A stretch of DNA of 64,000 nt from Falsiroseomonas sp050563545 (GTDB lineage Bacteria > Pseudomonadota > Alphaproteobacteria > Acetobacterales > Acetobacteraceae), in contig NZ_JBNXUM010000014.1 of the NCBI RefSeq assembly GCF_050563545.1, forward strand, positions 1 through 64,000. Reading direction: 5' to 3'. The position numbers and the translations under genes are program-made. Under the pieces are notes generated by a model. The model did no database searches, was not told the DNA's origin, and saw nothing but the letters and a program-made list of their open reading frames with translations. Of this stretch, positions 44,338-51,425 are shown in pieces (positions within the stretch are counted from its first letter, which is position 1; each line of letters begins with the position of its first letter).

Positions 44338-44503
44338 GGGGTGTTCTCCGGTTGTCGTCGGGGGGCACCGTCGCCCGCCGTAACGACCTTCTCGCGCAAC
44401 CATGTTTCGTTCCGACTTCGACGCGTTTCGTGACGTGTCGCGCGTGTCGCGGCCGCGAAACGGAACGCTTCCCGCCGGGGACGCGCCATGCCAGCATCGC
44501 GGC

Positions 44504-45322
44504 ATGGAGCACGCCCCGCGCCGCCTCCGGCTGGCCGTCTTGCTGATGCTGTTCGCCGTGCCGGCCCTGGCCTGCGGCCCCGACACGGATTGCGTGCTCG
44601 GCGAGCGCACCTACCGGATCCGCATGCCGGACCACGCGACGGGCCCGGTCGGCGCCATCGTCTTCGCGCATGGCGCGGGCGGGAAGGCGTCCGACATCAT
44701 GGAGGACGAGGAGCTCGCCCAGGCGGTGTCGGGCCTCGGCCTCGCGCTGATCGCGCCGCAGGCCGCGCCGGGGCGCAGCTGGCGCATGCGCCGGACGGAG
44801 GCGCAGCCGCCGGGCGAGACGATGATCGAGATAGAGTATCTCGACCGCATGATGGCGGATGCGGCGTCGCGTTTCCCGATCGATCGCAGCCGCGTGATGA
44901 TGAGTGGCATGTCGGCGGGCGGGATGCTGACCTGGTATGTCGCGTGCTACCGGCGCGACGCCTATGCCGGCTTCGCGCCCATCGCCGGCACCTTCTGGAC
45001 CATGATGCCGACGGATTGCGGCGCGCCACCGTCCTGGATGCGCCACATCCACGGCCGGCAGGACCAGACGGTGCCGCTGGCCGGGCGGACAGGGCGCGGT
45101 GGCGCGCGGCAGGGCAATGTCCACGAGGCGATGGCGATGCTCGCCAGCGCCGGCGGCTTCGGCCCGCCGCGCCAGGCCGTGGTGGACGGCCAGGACTGCG
45201 AAATTCGTGGCAATGGGCCGGGCCAGGTGCTGGAGCTGTGCCTGCACGATGGCGGGCACGACTATCGCGTGGCGGACATCGTCAGCGCCTGGCGGGCGCT
45301 GGCAGCGTATCGGGGGTGGTGA
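44504..45322 (+). CDS. Secreted alpha/beta-hydrolase, PHB-depolymerase (LpqC)-like
   Basis: The 272-residue product has a signal peptide (LLMLFAVPALACG), then IVFAHGAGGKASDIM (oxyanion region), the nucleophile elbow GMSAGGM (Ser near residue 131), an Asp in HIHGRQDQTVPL, and a His in LHDGGHDY near the C-terminus. This order is as in the esterase/PHB depolymerase LpqC family. Six Cys suggest disulfides. The substrate is uncertain: short polyester or acylated carbohydrate. It is convergent with the RTX gene, sharing a hairpin. Confidence 0.85.
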   Translation: MEHAPRRLRLAVLLMLFAVPALACGPDTDCVLGERTYRIRMPDHATGPVGAIVFAHGAGGKASDIMEDEELAQAVSGLGLALIAPQAAPGRSWRMRRTEAQPPGETMIEIEYLDRMMADAASRFPIDRSRVMMSGMSAGGMLTWYVACYRRDAYAGFAPIAGTFWTMMPTDCGAPPSWMRHIHGRQDQTVPLAGRTGRGGARQGNVHEAMAMLASAGGFGPPRQAVVDGQDCEIRGNGPGQVLELCLHDGGHDYRVADIVSAWRALAAYRGW

Positions 45323-45345
45323 GGGAGGGCGCGGCGCGCCCTCCC
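45323..45345. terminator. Shared terminator hairpin of convergent esterase and RTX genes
   Basis: GGGAGGGCGC-GGC-GCGCCCTCCC, a perfect 10-bp stem, starts one base after the esterase stop and ends 7 bases before the RTX stop. It could end transcription from both sides, though U-tracts are weak. Confidence 0.65.
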
Positions 45346-45352
45346 GTCCGGT

Positions 45353-47173
45353 TCAGAGGATGATGTCGCTGGCCGAGAGCGGCGTCGTGATGCCCGAGAG
45401 CAGGATCTCGAGGTCGGCGACGCCGTCGCCGTTCACGTCGCCGCGGATCAGCAGGCCCGCCGCGCTGCTGTCCTGCCAGAGCGCGCCGGCGGTGGGTGCG
45501 ACGGGCTTGCTGTCGAACAGCGTGAAGAGCTGGTGGTCCGCGAGCTGCGAGTTCGCGTCCGTGAAGAGCAGGTCCACCTTGTCCACGCCCTTCTCGAAGC
45601 CGTAGATCGTGTCGCGCACCGAAGCCGTGCTCTCGGCCGCCAGGTAGTAGCGGAACTGGTCCGCGCCGGCGCCACCGAACAGCGCATCCGCGCCGCCGTC
45701 GCCCGAGATGGTGTCGTTGCCGTCCTCGCCATAGAGGAAGTCGGCCGAGGCGCCGCCGAACACCATGTCGTTGCCGGCGTCACCATGCACGGTGTCGAAG
45801 CCGGCATCGCCATAGGCCATGTCGTTGCCGGCGCCGCCGCGGACGAAGTCGTTGCCGGTGCCGCCGCTGGCCATATCGTCGCCGGTGCCGCCCAGGACGG
45901 TGTCGTTGCCGGAGTTGCCCGTCAGGTTGTCGTTGCCGGCATTGCCCTGGATGTAGTCGTTCTCGGAGCCGCCATCGATGCTGTCCGCGCCGCCCGAGAC
46001 GATGCTGTCGGCCTGGTCGCCGTAGATCGTGTCCGCGCCGGCGTGGCCCTGGATCTTGTCGTTGCCGTCGCCGCCGCGAATGAGATCGTTGCCGCCGCCG
46101 CCATACGCCTCGTCATCGCCCGTCCCGCCCCGCAGCGTGTCCGCCCCGTCCTGGCCGAAGAGCGTATCGGCGCCCATGTCGCCGTCGATCAGGTCGTTCC
46201 CGGCGCCGCCATCGAGGTTGTCGTTGCCGCCATCCGGCACGGCACCGTCGCCGCGGATCGTGTCGTTCCCGAGGCCGGCTGAAGCGGTATCGGCACCGGC
46301 ACCGCCGTTGATGCTGTCGTTGCCCTCGGCCGCCGCGGTGCCGAGCTGGTTGTTGATGTAGGTCGTGCGCGTCGTGGTGAAGACGTCGTTCCCGGCGCCT
46401 CCGTCCAGCGTGTCGCTGCCACCGTTCGTGTTCATGCTGTCATTGCCGGCCAGGCCGAGCAGCACATCCGAACCGGCGGAGCCGCCGATGGTGTTGTTGA
46501 GCGAATTGCCCCAGCCCGTCACGCCGGCCGGCGCCGCCTGGGTCAGGTCCACGACGAAGTAGAGCTTCTCGAGATTGGCGCCGAGCACGTAGCTGTTCAC
46601 CGTGTAGGGATTGACGATGACCGTATCGATGCCTTCGCCGGCGTTCTCGACGATCGTCGCGCCGAGCTTCTGGACGCGGTAGGTGTCGTTGCCGATGCCG
46701 CCGGCGAGCAGCCAGCCGACCTCGCCGGTCATGGTGTCGTCGCCGCCCTGGCCATACAGCGTGTCCGCGCCGAAGTCGCTGGTGTAGGGAGCGCCGTAGA
46801 AGTTGTCGTTGCCGTCCCCACCGAAGATGAGATCGTTGCCGCCGCCGACGTGGAAGACGTCGGCGCCGCCGCCGCCCCGCACGGTGTCCGCCCCGTCCCA
46901 GTCGTAGATCTCGTCCGCGCCGGCGCCGCCGTCGATGCTGTCCTCAAGGCCGCCGCCCGTCAGGGTGTCGTTGCCATCCTCGCCGTACAGGGTGTTCTGG
47001 CCGTCCTCGCCGCGGAGGTAGTCGTTGCCGGTGCCGCCCTTGAGGAAGTCGTTGCCGCTGCCGGCCCGGACGTAGTCGTTGCCCGCGGCGGCGTTGATCA
47101 CGAAGGTGTCCGTGGAAGCGCCGAGATCCTGGAAATCGTCGCCGCTGGTGAGCGTCTTGATGATGAGGGCCAT
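45353..47173 (-). CDS. RTX-type calcium-binding repeat protein
   Basis: The 606-residue product is almost wholly made of GGxGxDxLx nonapeptide repeats (GGAGNDLIDGD, GGTGDDEAYGGGGNDLIRGG and similar), which form calcium-binding beta-rolls. There is no N-terminal signal peptide (MALIIKTLTSGDD), and the C-terminus (FLGGAGADQFRYYLA-like region, then DVNGDGVADLEILLSGI) matches the uncleaved type I secretion signal region. Secretion through an ABC/MFP/TolC exporter is expected, but no such genes are in this window. No enzymatic domain is seen. GGGAGACGG precedes the ATG. Confidence 0.93.
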   Translation of the reverse strand: MALIIKTLTSGDDFQDLGASTDTFVINAAAGNDYVRAGSGNDFLKGGTGNDYLRGEDGQNTLYGEDGNDTLTGGGLEDSIDGGAGADEIYDWDGADTVRGGGGADVFHVGGGNDLIFGGDGNDNFYGAPYTSDFGADTLYGQGGDDTMTGEVGWLLAGGIGNDTYRVQKLGATIVENAGEGIDTVIVNPYTVNSYVLGANLEKLYFVVDLTQAAPAGVTGWGNSLNNTIGGSAGSDVLLGLAGNDSMNTNGGSDTLDGGAGNDVFTTTRTTYINNQLGTAAAEGNDSINGGAGADTASAGLGNDTIRGDGAVPDGGNDNLDGGAGNDLIDGDMGADTLFGQDGADTLRGGTGDDEAYGGGGNDLIRGGDGNDKIQGHAGADTIYGDQADSIVSGGADSIDGGSENDYIQGNAGNDNLTGNSGNDTVLGGTGDDMASGGTGNDFVRGGAGNDMAYGDAGFDTVHGDAGNDMVFGGASADFLYGEDGNDTISGDGGADALFGGAGADQFRYYLAAESTASVRDTIYGFEKGVDKVDLLFTDANSQLADHQLFTLFDSKPVAPTAGALWQDSSAAGLLIRGDVNGDGVADLEILLSGITTPLSASDIIL

Positions 47174-47314
47174 GGTCCGTCTCCCGTTTGCCGCGCGCCG
47201 CCTCTGGCGCCTGGGGAGAGGATGCCCGGGCCTTGTTTCACGGGGATGGTGCGGCGAGCCGCGGGCGTAACAACCGCTTCGCCGCGCGTTTCAATTGCTT
47301 CGCGGGTGAGCCCG

Positions 47315-48175
47315 CTACTCCTCCTTTGCGCCGCCCGCGGTGCGCTCGTAGTGGCGGTAGTACTTCTCCGTCACCAGGTCGGTCTTCACCACGACGCAGA
47401 CATCGGTGGTGTTGAACTGCTCGTCGATCACCGCGCCGTCGCCGACGAAGCCGCCCAATCGCAGATAGCCCTTCACCAGCGGCGGTAGCGCGACCAGCGC
47501 GGCCTTCATGTCGATGCGCTCGATCGGCATGCGGTCCATCGACACGTAGCGCGCGGGCAGCGCGCGCGCGCGCAGCGCCGGCGGAGCCAGGTGGTTCGCA
47601 TGGAGGTAGGAGAGCTGCGGCGCCAGCGCATCGAGGTCGGTCCCCGGCAGCGACGCGCAGCCGAACATCAGCTCGATCCGGTGGCGGAAGACGAAGGCCG
47701 CGATGCCGCGCCAGAGCAGTTGCAGCGTGCCGCGCGTGCGATAGGGTGCCGCGACGCAGGACCGGCCGAGCTCCATCACCTCGCCCGGGAAGCCCGCCAG
47801 CATGGACACGTCGTACTCGCTTTCGGAATAGAACCGGCCGAGCCTGCGCGCGCCGGGGCGGCGGATCAGGCGATAGGTGCCGACCACGGCCTCCGGCCCG
47901 TTGCCGATGTCGTGGTCGAGGACGAGCAGGTGGTCGGCGACGGCGTCGAACTCGTCGCTGTCGCGATGTGCCGCGGCGGTCGCCGCGTCCGCCTTCGCAC
48001 CCATCTCCTCGTAGAAGACCTGGAAGCGCAGCGCCTGGGCGGCGTCGATCTCGGCCCCGGATTCCGCGAGGCGCAGGCCCAGATTGCCGGCGCGCAGCTC
48101 GCCGAAGGCGGGGATCGCCGGCGGCGGCTCGCGCAGCGGCGCCGGGTCCACCGGCAGCGGGCCGTCGACGCTCAT
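47315..48175 (-). CDS. olsB: L-ornithine N(alpha)-acyltransferase, OlsB family
   Basis: The 286-residue protein has the GNAT-like acyltransferase pattern of OlsB: AAQALRFQVFYEEMGA, DEFDAVADHLLVLD, GTYRLIRR, GRFYSESEYDVSML, MELGRSCVAAPYRTRGTLQLLWRGIAAFV and CASLPGTDLDAL. OlsB makes lyso-ornithine lipid from 3-hydroxyacyl-ACP and ornithine; OlsA then adds the second chain. No olsA is in this window. A Fur-family gene lies just upstream on the same strand. Confidence 0.9.
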   Translation of the reverse strand: MSVDGPLPVDPAPLREPPPAIPAFGELRAGNLGLRLAESGAEIDAAQALRFQVFYEEMGAKADAATAAAHRDSDEFDAVADHLLVLDHDIGNGPEAVVGTYRLIRRPGARRLGRFYSESEYDVSMLAGFPGEVMELGRSCVAAPYRTRGTLQLLWRGIAAFVFRHRIELMFGCASLPGTDLDALAPQLSYLHANHLAPPALRARALPARYVSMDRMPIERIDMKAALVALPPLVKGYLRLGGFVGDGAVIDEQFNTTDVCVVVKTDLVTEKYYRHYERTAGGAKEE

Positions 48176-48227
48176 GCCGCCTGCGCCGCGCGTTCCGGGG
48201 ACGGCACGCCCTGCTTCCTCGGCGCGC

Positions 48228-48728
48228 TCACTTCTTGCGGCCCGTCCTGGCCGGGCCCTCGTCCCGGCGGCCGTACAGTTCCAGCCGCTGGCCGATCAGG
48301 CCGAAGCCGAGACGCTCGGCGATGGCGCGGGCGAGGCGCTCGAACTCGGCGTCCTCGAACTCGATGACCTTGCCGGTGTCCACGTCGATCAGATGGTGGT
48401 GATGGCCGCGGTCGGTGGGGTCGAAGCGGGCGCGGCCGCCGCCGAAGTCGCGGCGCTCGACGATGCCCTTCTCCTCCAGCAGGCGCACGGTCCGGTAGAC
48501 CGTGGCGACGCTGATCCGGGCGTCGAGCGCGCTGGCGCGGCGATAGAGTTCCTCGACGTCCGGGTGGTCCTCGGCCTCGGACAGCACGCGGGCGATGAGC
48601 CGGCGCTGGCCCGTCATCTTCAGGCCGCGCTCGACGCAGAGCCGCTCGATCCGGGAGGGATCGGGACGCGGGCCTGGCTGGCGCGCGGCGCCGCCATGGC
48701 CCGGGGGATGATCGGTGTCGCGATCCAT
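48228..48728 (-). CDS. Fur-family transcriptional regulator
   Basis: The 166-residue protein has the winged helix region KMTGQRRLIARVLSEAEDHPDVEELYRRASALDARISVATVYRTVRLLEEKGIV and metal-binding residues in GHHHHLIDVDTGKVIEFEDAEFERL. It lacks the C-terminal CxxC pairs, as do alphaproteobacterial Fur/Mur proteins, which often sense manganese. Whether this one is Fur, Mur or another member cannot be settled. The C-terminus is Arg/Lys-rich. It is co-oriented with olsB. Confidence 0.93.
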   Translation of the reverse strand: MDRDTDHPPGHGGAARQPGPRPDPSRIERLCVERGLKMTGQRRLIARVLSEAEDHPDVEELYRRASALDARISVATVYRTVRLLEEKGIVERRDFGGGRARFDPTDRGHHHHLIDVDTGKVIEFEDAEFERLARAIAERLGFGLIGQRLELYGRRDEGPARTGRKK

Positions 48729-48836
48729 GCGCGGGACGGCGGCCTCCCGCCGGCATCAGGCCGGCTGGCGCCCTCCATAGACCTCGGCGGGCCGCCCGAC
48801 CAACCCCGTCGGGGAAGGGCGGACGGCCGGGCCGGG

Positions 48837-49298
48837 TCAGCCCTCCGAGGCGGCGGCGCGGCCGCGGCCGCGCGTCGGCGGCGGCGGCGGGGCCTTCCGC
48901 GGCTTGGTGCCGAGGCCGATCTTCTTGGCGAGCGTCGAGCGATGCTTGGTGTAGTTCGGCGCGACCATCGGGTAGTCCGCGCTCAGGCCCCATTTCTCGC
49001 GGTACTGGTCGGGCGTCAGGTTGAACGCGGTCTTGAGGTGGCGCTTCAGCATCTTCAGCTTCTTGCCGTCCTCGAGGCAGATCAGATACTCTGGCGTGAT
49101 CGACTTCTTGATCGGCACCGCGGGCTGCGGCTTTTCCGCTGGCGGCGCCGCGGGTTGCCCGAGCGTCTGCAGCGTGCGGTAGACCTCCTGGATTACGTTC
49201 GGCAGGTCGGTGATCGAGACCGGGTTGTTCGAGACATGGGCCGATACGATTTCCGCCGTCAGCCCGAGCAGGTCCTGGTTCGCCGAAGTGTCGGCCAT
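48837..49298 (-). CDS. MucR/Ros-family transcriptional regulator
   Basis: The 153-residue protein matches MucR/Ros zinc-finger regulators: LTAEIVSAHVSNN near the N-terminus, then YLICLEDGKKLKMLKRHLKTAFNLTPDQYREKWGLSADYPMVAPNYTKHRSTLAKKIGLG. The prokaryotic zinc finger is Cys-x-x-Asp...His...His. A Pro/Arg-rich tail follows. AAGGAAG precedes the ATG at 49298. MucR proteins act as global, partly nucleoid-like repressors in alphaproteobacteria; the AT-containing dyad upstream suggests self-control. Confidence 0.93.
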   Translation of the reverse strand: MADTSANQDLLGLTAEIVSAHVSNNPVSITDLPNVIQEVYRTLQTLGQPAAPPAEKPQPAVPIKKSITPEYLICLEDGKKLKMLKRHLKTAFNLTPDQYREKWGLSADYPMVAPNYTKHRSTLAKKIGLGTKPRKAPPPPPTRGRGRAAASEG

Positions 49299-49335
49299 GG
49301 CTCTTCCTTCCCTGTCCTCGCCCAGAACCGTCGTC

Positions 49336-49357
49336 GTCAATATGCCGGTATATTGAC
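49336..49357. promoter_or_regulatory. Dyad upstream of the MucR gene
   Basis: GTCAATAT-GCCGGT-ATATTGAC has perfect 8-bp arms, 38 bases upstream of the mucR-type ATG. Ros/MucR proteins bind short A/T-containing motifs upstream of their own genes, so this is a likely operator. The two TTGAC ends could also be -35-like boxes. Confidence 0.6.
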
Positions 49358-49498
49358 GCGAACGGCGTCGCGAGTGGCTCGGGACAGGCACCGCGCCGAT
49401 TCGCAGCGCCGATATAGTGCCAGGAATGGGTAGGATGCAATAACGGTTACGGCGTACACCCTTTTGATGATGGCAACTTCCGCGGGTATACCAAAGAA

Positions 49499-49729
49499 AT
49501 GGACGACGATACCTCGCTCGATATCACCGCCGAGACTTGCCCCATGACCTTCGTTCGCGTTCGTCTGGCGCTCGACCGCATGCCGACGGGGCAGGTGCTG
49601 CGCGTTCGCCTGAAAGGCGAGGAGCCCCGCCGCAACGTCCCCCGCACCGCGGCAGAGCAGGGGCATGCGGTCGAGGCGCAGGAGGAGCAGCCGGACGGCA
49701 CGCTCCTGGTCCGGATCAGGAAGGGCTGA
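49499..49729 (+). CDS. TusA-family sulfurtransferase-like protein
   Basis: The 76-residue protein reads DITAETCPMTFVRVRLALDRMPTGQVLRVRLKG, the TusA/SirA two-layer fold with the conserved Cys, but the motif is CPMT where canonical TusA has CPxP. The residues EEPRRNVPRTAAEQGHAV and LLVRIRKG complete the fold. Its cysteine could relay persulfide sulfur. The 3' end overlaps rimI (convergent) by 14 bases. Confidence 0.88.
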   Translation: MDDDTSLDITAETCPMTFVRVRLALDRMPTGQVLRVRLKGEEPRRNVPRTAAEQGHAVEAQEEQPDGTLLVRIRKG

Positions 49730-50141
49730 GGTCCCGCCGCAGAACCAGCGCGTCGGCGCCGTCGGGATAGTAGCGTCGGCGTCGCCCCGCCTCGGCGAAG
49801 CCGGCGGCGGCATAGAGCGCGCGGGCGGCGGCATTGGCTTCCGACACCTCGAGGAACATTGCAGCGGCGCCGCGCAGGACAGCCTGCGCCATGGCGCCGG
49901 CCAGCAGCGCGCCGCCGAGGCCGCGACGGCGATGGCCTGGCGCGACGGCGAGCGTCAGGATCTCCGCCTCATCCGCCGCGACGCGGGCCAGCACGAAGCC
50001 GCCTTTGGCATGGAGGCCGAAGGCGCCCGGCATTTCCAGCATCAGCCGGATCGCGTCGGCACCCCAGCGCCCGGTTGGCGGGAAGGCCTTGGCATGGAGC
50101 GCGGCCAGCGCCGGCGCGTCCTCGGGCGCTGCCGGCCTCAC
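49716..50141 (-). CDS. rimI: Ribosomal protein S18-alanine N-acetyltransferase
   Basis: This 141-residue GNAT enzyme has ILTLAVAPGHRRRGLGGALLAGAM (acetyl-CoA site) and FLEVSEANAAARALYAAAGFAEAGRRRRYY, the RimI signature (EVRxxNxxAxxLYxxxGF). The GTG start (50141) overlaps the tsaB stop by four bases. tsaB-rimI pairing is widespread. Confidence 0.9.
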   Translation of the reverse strand: MRPAAPEDAPALAALHAKAFPPTGRWGADAIRLMLEMPGAFGLHAKGGFVLARVAADEAEILTLAVAPGHRRRGLGGALLAGAMAQAVLRGAAAMFLEVSEANAAARALYAAAGFAEAGRRRRYYPDGADALVLRRDLSPS

Positions 50142-50770
50142 GGCATCCGGACCGCCGGCGGCTCCGCGTAGAGCGGCGCGGCGTCGCGCGGCGGGATGGC
50201 CCCGGCCAGGCGCAGCGCGGCGACGCGCGCGACGGCGCCGGCATCGGGCAGGCGGCTGTCGGTCAGCACGGCGTCGGCATCGCGCGCGAGCAGCCGCGCC
50301 GCGACGACGGGCGCGGCGTCGCCCACCACCGCGACGGCCCCTGCCGGCTGCGGCAGGTCATGCTCCGCCAGCACGACGGGCAGCGCAGCGACCAGGCCCG
50401 AGACGCGCTCCAGCGCGACGCGGCCGCGCTTGGTGTCCACGGCCGACCAGACTTCGCCCGCGCGCAGCGCCTCCGGCAGGGCGGCGGCCAAGGCTTCGCC
50501 AGTGGTGACGCCGACCAGCGGAAGGTTCAGGCCGAGCGCGATACCCTCGGCCAGCGCAATGGCGGCGCGCAGCCCGGTGAAGCCGCCAGGGCCGACGACG
50601 ACGGCCACCGCGTCGGGGGTTCCGGCTTCCAGCACCGCGGCCGCCATGGGCGGCAGCGCGGTGGGCTGGATCCGCTCGCCGGCCTGGGCGCGATGCGCCA
50701 CCACGACCCCGTCCGCCCAGAGGGCGACGGAGGCACGGGCGAGCGAGCCGTCCAGGGCGAGGATGCGCAT
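50138..50770 (-). CDS. tsaB: tRNA threonylcarbamoyladenosine biosynthesis protein TsaB
   Basis: TsaB is the ASKHA-fold partner of TsaD in making t6A37 in tRNA. It starts MRILALDGSLARASVAL and has GPGGFTGLRAAIALAEGIALGLNLPLVGVTTGEALA, the conserved TsaB block. At 210 residues it is the usual length. Its ATG lies 7 bases after the stop of a ParE-type toxin, and GAGGA within the toxin 3' end can serve as its ribosome site. So the toxin-antitoxin pair may be co-transcribed with tsaB-rimI. Confidence 0.93.
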   Translation of the reverse strand: MRILALDGSLARASVALWADGVVVAHRAQAGERIQPTALPPMAAAVLEAGTPDAVAVVVGPGGFTGLRAAIALAEGIALGLNLPLVGVTTGEALAAALPEALRAGEVWSAVDTKRGRVALERVSGLVAALPVVLAEHDLPQPAGAVAVVGDAAPVVAARLLARDADAVLTDSRLPDAGAVARVAALRLAGAIPPRDAAPLYAEPPAVRMP

Positions 50771-50777
50771 CGCGCGC

Positions 50778-51095
50778 TCAGTCCTCGGGCAGGTGGCGGG
50801 TGGGGTCCATCGCCTCGTACAGGAGGCGCAGGACCAGGATGCGGCCGGGCTCGGCGCGGTAGAACCGGGCGTGGCAGGAAGGGCGCCGAAGGGGGAGGCG
50901 GCGGATCGAAGGGTGGCCGGCGACGGGAAGGGTGCGGATGCGATCCGGGCCGTCACGCAGGTCGCGAACGGCGGCCCTGATCCGTTCGCGATGGAGCGCC
51001 GCCTGGGAGTTCCCGAGGTTCGACGTCGTCCAGCGCAGGACGTCGCGGATGTCGTGCCGTGCGGCAATCGCGATATCGACCGTCCAGTCCGTCAC
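50778..51095 (-). CDS. RelE/ParE-family toxin
   Basis: The 105-residue product (GTG at 51095) reads VDIAIAARHDIRDVLRWTTSNLGNSQAALHRERIRAAVRDLRDGPDRI, and RFYRAEPGRILVLRLLYEAMDPTRHLPED, which fits ParE-type gyrase-targeting toxins (a basic, helix-then-sheet fold). Start and antitoxin stop overlap as GTGA, the usual antitoxin-toxin coupling. It is followed closely by tsaB. Confidence 0.87.
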   Translation of the reverse strand: MTDWTVDIAIAARHDIRDVLRWTTSNLGNSQAALHRERIRAAVRDLRDGPDRIRTLPVAGHPSIRRLPLRRPSCHARFYRAEPGRILVLRLLYEAMDPTRHLPED

Positions 51096-51259
51096 TCCGG
51101 GGTGTCGAGCGACTTCATGAAGGTGTCGAGATCCGCGTCGCTGCGGATTGTCGTGTAGCGCCCGGCTCGGAAATCGGCCTCGGCTTCCTCGATCGCGGCG
51201 TCGAAAGGCGAGGGGCCGACGGGTTTCCACCGCGGCGCGGTCCTCGTTATCGCCCGCAT
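51092..51259 (-). CDS. Small antitoxin, ParD-like
   Basis: This 55-residue frame (ATG at 51259) ends in FDAAIEEAEADFRAGRYTTIRSDADLDTFMKSLDTPE, an acidic helix resembling the toxin-wrapping tail of ParD/antitoxins. Its stop overlaps the toxin start by 4 bases. The N-terminal 20 residues (MRAITRTAPRWKPVGPSP) are basic and short for a full ribbon-helix-helix domain. It is supported mainly by context and tail. Confidence 0.75.
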   Translation of the reverse strand: MRAITRTAPRWKPVGPSPFDAAIEEAEADFRAGRYTTIRSDADLDTFMKSLDTPE

Positions 51260-51425
51260 GCACGCGAGCCGGGAGGGGGAGCGCCAAGCCTATTGGGGGC
51301 GTGGTCGTCATTCTCCCACCAGCCGTGCAGCGCTGACGCCCCGCAGCCGGCCTCCGTCTCCGCGGCGCGCTGCGGCGCGTCGCCGCCGCGCAGCGCCTCC
51401 CGGGCCCATGGCGCGCCGCCGCGAC

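Noticed and set aside
43826..44383. Plus-strand frame with a striking run of MPFRL repeats.
   Set aside because: It is the antisense image of the NGxxL repeats; the minus frame has a signal peptide, ribosome site and sensible composition.
45533..46282. Plus-strand Val/Ala-rich frame over the RTX gene.
   Set aside because: It is the complement of the periodic GGxGxDxL codons; the RTX frame is unmistakable.
51260..51425. Protein-like minus-strand reading between the antitoxin and the aminotransferase (AETEAGCGASALHGWWENDD).
   Set aside because: No start codon with a ribosome site and it continues as an out-of-phase frame of the aminotransferase gene; probably chance in GC-rich DNA.
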